Of a stretch of 21,069 nt of DNA, positions 19,108 to 21,069 are shown piece by piece. The stretch is from assembly GCA_030637805.1 (NCBI GenBank), contig DAOWFV010000061.1:1-21069 (forward strand). Reading direction: 5' to 3'. The notes under the pieces were generated by a model, which was not told the origin of the DNA, ran no database searches, and was given only the letters and a program-made list of their open reading frames with translations. The number at the start of each line of letters is the position of its first letter. Position 1 is the first letter of the stretch. Source of the DNA: Acidobacteriota bacterium (GTDB taxonomy: Bacteria > Acidobacteriota > Thermoanaerobaculia > Thermoanaerobaculales > Sulfomarinibacteraceae). A program made the position numbers and the translations under genes.

Positions 19108-21069
19108 CTACACCTGGCGTCTCCTACCTCCGGCGATGACGGCCGCTGCCCAAAGTAGCAAAGCACCCGCCGAAAATAAAGCCCCCCACATCACGGTTCG
19201 CGGCGCGAAGATGATACGTAGGCGGTGTTGTCCGGCGGTCACGGGCAGACCGGTGAAGGCGAAGTTCACGCGCTCCGCCGGGATTGGTTGACCGTCGACC
19301 TCGAAAAGTAGGTCCCGGTGCCACGGGATCGCCGCCACCAACAGACCCTCAGTCGGCGCGATGAGCTTGCCCCTCCACAGCTCGACAGTCGGCTGCAGGG
19401 ATCCGAGGAAGCGAGGGGGGTCGCGCGTCACCGGCGCACCACGCTCGCGCACCACTTCCTGATCTGGATCGAAATCAGTCGCGACCATCGCCCGGAGAGC
19501 TTCTTCTGCAGAAGAGACGTTCCGCACGCTCGGAACCCAGCGAACAAAGCGCGGTGTCGGAACCACGCGATCGAGGGCGTACTCGATGTCCGGCGTGGCC
19601 GAGTAGATCGCCAAAAGCTCCAGCCCTTGAACCTCGGGGTGTTGCGGGGTCATCACCAAACCCACCGCAGCCGTCCTCAAGAGCTTCAGCCGACCTTCCC
19701 ACCCGAGGGACGCCATCGACCGCGTGAGCGCGGCCATCCGCCGCCCGGAAAGGACCTCGGCGTCCGAATTGAAGACCATCGGCACGCCCCAGGTCGCGGC
19801 GAGGCTGTCAGTGAGGACCTCCGACCACCAAGCAGCGGGGGCCCAGGCTCGATTCTCCGCCAGGGGCACGTGCACGCTCGCCGGCTCCTGGTCGCGGAAG
19901 AAACGACCCTCGCCGACACCGTTTCGTAGCTCCGCCACCAGCTCCGGAGGCATCTCGAAAACGAGCCGCGGCGCCATCGGCAGGGTGGCCGTCGCGGCGC
20001 CCAGCAAATCGACAACCACGACAGCCGTCAGCATCAGCGACCGCGCCGGCCGCGCGAAGTGTCCTGCCGCAAGGGCCACCAGCATCACGCCTGCCATCGC
20101 CAGAACGGAATGGAGAAGAGGTGCCACCAGTCCTTTGGCGGCCTGTGCAGCACGTTCGGCAAAGACGATCTCGAGAACGGGGTCCGCAAGCCCTGTGCCC
20201 ACCGCGAGGGTCAGCAGGAGGAGGACGCCCGCGGCCACCGCGGCGAGGCGGCCGGCGCGCCGCGATCCCTCACGATCCGCCGCCAGAAGACTCTCCGCTC
20301 CCCGCCCCGCCAGGAGCGCGACCGCGAGCCCGGCCAGCAGCACCATTTTCACCGGGAAGCGCACAAGGCTCAGACCGGGAACCGACGCCAACACACCGCC
20401 TACGACGGGAAGGTGCCGTCCCAGTGCGAGGATCAGGCCCGCGACCGCCAGGGTCGCGAGCAGCCGGCGCAGGACCCTCCAGTTCTGATCCCCTCGGGAG
20501 CCGACCCACCCGATCGCCGCCAACAACACCACCGACGCTCCGAGGTAGAGGCTGACAAGGTAGGGAAAGCCGAAATCCACCAGCCCCGCCCCCCAGTAGC
20601 TCGTCACCGGATCGGCAACATCGATCGGTCCGCAGAAACCCGGAATGAAAAGTTCGGGGAACCGCAGCGGGTGCAGCGACCACGTCAGCGGAATCGCCGT
20701 GCCGGTCTGGGTTGCGCGGTCTGACCGAAGAACCATTTCCGCCGCGGGAGCCACCTGGATGGCCGCCACGCCGATGCCCAACAGCAGCCATGCCGCAGTT
20801 CGGCGCAGGATCCGCCATCGCTCGCCCTCGGCGTGCACCGGCACCAGCGCCCAGGCCAGGACCATAACCGCGGCCATCGCCGCCAGCTCGGCCGCCCCCG
20901 TGAGCCACTGCACCGCGAGCAGAATCGGGATCGCTGCCCGACAACGGCCGGCCGACGGTCTCCCCTGCAAACCCGCATACACAGCGAGAGCGATGAAGGG
21001 CAACCAGTGGTAGGCGAGCAGCCGACCCAGGTGATTGGTCAGGGAGATCGAGAAACCACCAAGAGCATA
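19108..21069 (-). CDS. YfhO-like multi-span membrane protein, 5' end beyond the right edge
   Basis: The frame is open to the window edge (653 visible residues, no start needed inside the window); sequence upstream of residue 23 (GGFSISLTNHLGRLLAYHWLPFIALA) is clearly coding. About eleven hydrophobic segments are followed by an extracytoplasmic domain and a last membrane helix (WGALFSAGALLLWAAAVIAGG). The motifs LSLVRFPVKMVLLAGLAVALLAG, the late domain with VAAIPWHRDLLFEVDGQPIP and TAGQHRLRIIFAPRTVMWG resemble the YfhO family, implicated in glycosylation of teichoic-type polymers in Bacillus and widespread as unknown-function proteins elsewhere. A polyprenyl-sugar-dependent role is inference. 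Confidence 0.78.
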   Translation of the reverse strand, partial: YALGGFSISLTNHLGRLLAYHWLPFIALAVYAGLQGRPSAGRCRAAIPILLAVQWLTGAAELAAMAAVMVLAWALVPVHAEGERWRILRRTAAWLLLGIGVAAIQVAPAAEMVLRSDRATQTGTAIPLTWSLHPLRFPELFIPGFCGPIDVADPVTSYWGAGLVDFGFPYLVSLYLGASVVLLAAIGWVGSRGDQNWRVLRRLLATLAVAGLILALGRHLPVVGGVLASVPGLSLVRFPVKMVLLAGLAVALLAGRGAESLLAADREGSRRAGRLAAVAAGVLLLLTLAVGTGLADPVLEIVFAERAAQAAKGLVAPLLHSVLAMAGVMLVALAAGHFARPARSLMLTAVVVVDLLGAATATLPMAPRLVFEMPPELVAELRNGVGEGRFFRDQEPASVHVPLAENRAWAPAAWWSEVLTDSLAATWGVPMVFNSDAEVLSGRRMAALTRSMASLGWEGRLKLLRTAAVGLVMTPQHPEVQGLELLAIYSATPDIEYALDRVVPTPRFVRWVPSVRNVSSAEEALRAMVATDFDPDQEVVRERGAPVTRDPPRFLGSLQPTVELWRGKLIAPTEGLLVAAIPWHRDLLFEVDGQPIPAERVNFAFTGLPVTAGQHRLRIIFAPRTVMWGALFSAGALLLWAAAVIAGGRRRQV

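Overview
The window is a high-GC, gene-dense bacterial chromosome segment made mostly of housekeeping genes, with no phage, plasmid, CRISPR or transposase genes. Gene order and protein character (rny-ymdB behind zapA, a short PheT, large uncharacterised membrane proteins, a GTG-rich start repertoire) suggest a deep-branching Gram-negative-type lineage such as Acidobacteriota. This placement is an inference of low to moderate confidence.

Left part (1-4481). A PIG-V-like membrane glycosyltransferase fragment runs off the left edge on the minus strand. Divergently, the plus strand carries thioredoxin reductase (trxB), an A-type Fe-S carrier (ErpA/IscA family), peptide deformylase (def) and a large uncharacterised multi-span membrane protein. 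The last of these overlaps the next gene tail to tail by 14 nt.

ABC export cassette (4468-7012, minus). An ATPase, an ABC-2 permease and a membrane-anchored helical-repeat protein are joined by two 4-nt start/stop overlaps (ATGA and GTGA), so they probably form one translationally coupled unit. A 330-nt divergent region follows. Next come a DivIVA-family protein and imidazolonepropionase (hutI) on the plus strand, also joined by an ATGA overlap. The convergent gap at 9121-9430 holds tandem heptamers and two inverted repeats.

Core cluster (9431-18676, minus). In transcription order: two tRNA-Val genes (GAC, CAC), an intrinsic terminator, thrS, rpmI, rplT, pheS, pheT, zapB, zapA, a structured RNA that I interpret as 6S RNA (ssrS), rny (RNase Y) and ymdB. 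It combines translation, FtsZ-ring assembly and RNA turnover. Three points stand out: infC is absent from its usual place between thrS and rpmI; PheT lacks the N-terminal tRNA-binding (EMAP/OB) domain; and an unannotated RNA of about 182 nt, closed by a perfect 9-bp stem, lies directly after zapA.

Right end. A small DUF2007-type protein is transcribed away from the tRNAs, and a YfhO-like membrane protein runs off the right edge. I did not find an obviously new multi-gene defence or biosynthetic system. The most valuable observations are the 6S RNA candidate, the domain-reduced PheRS, the tRNA-terminator-thrS arrangement and the intergenic repeats.
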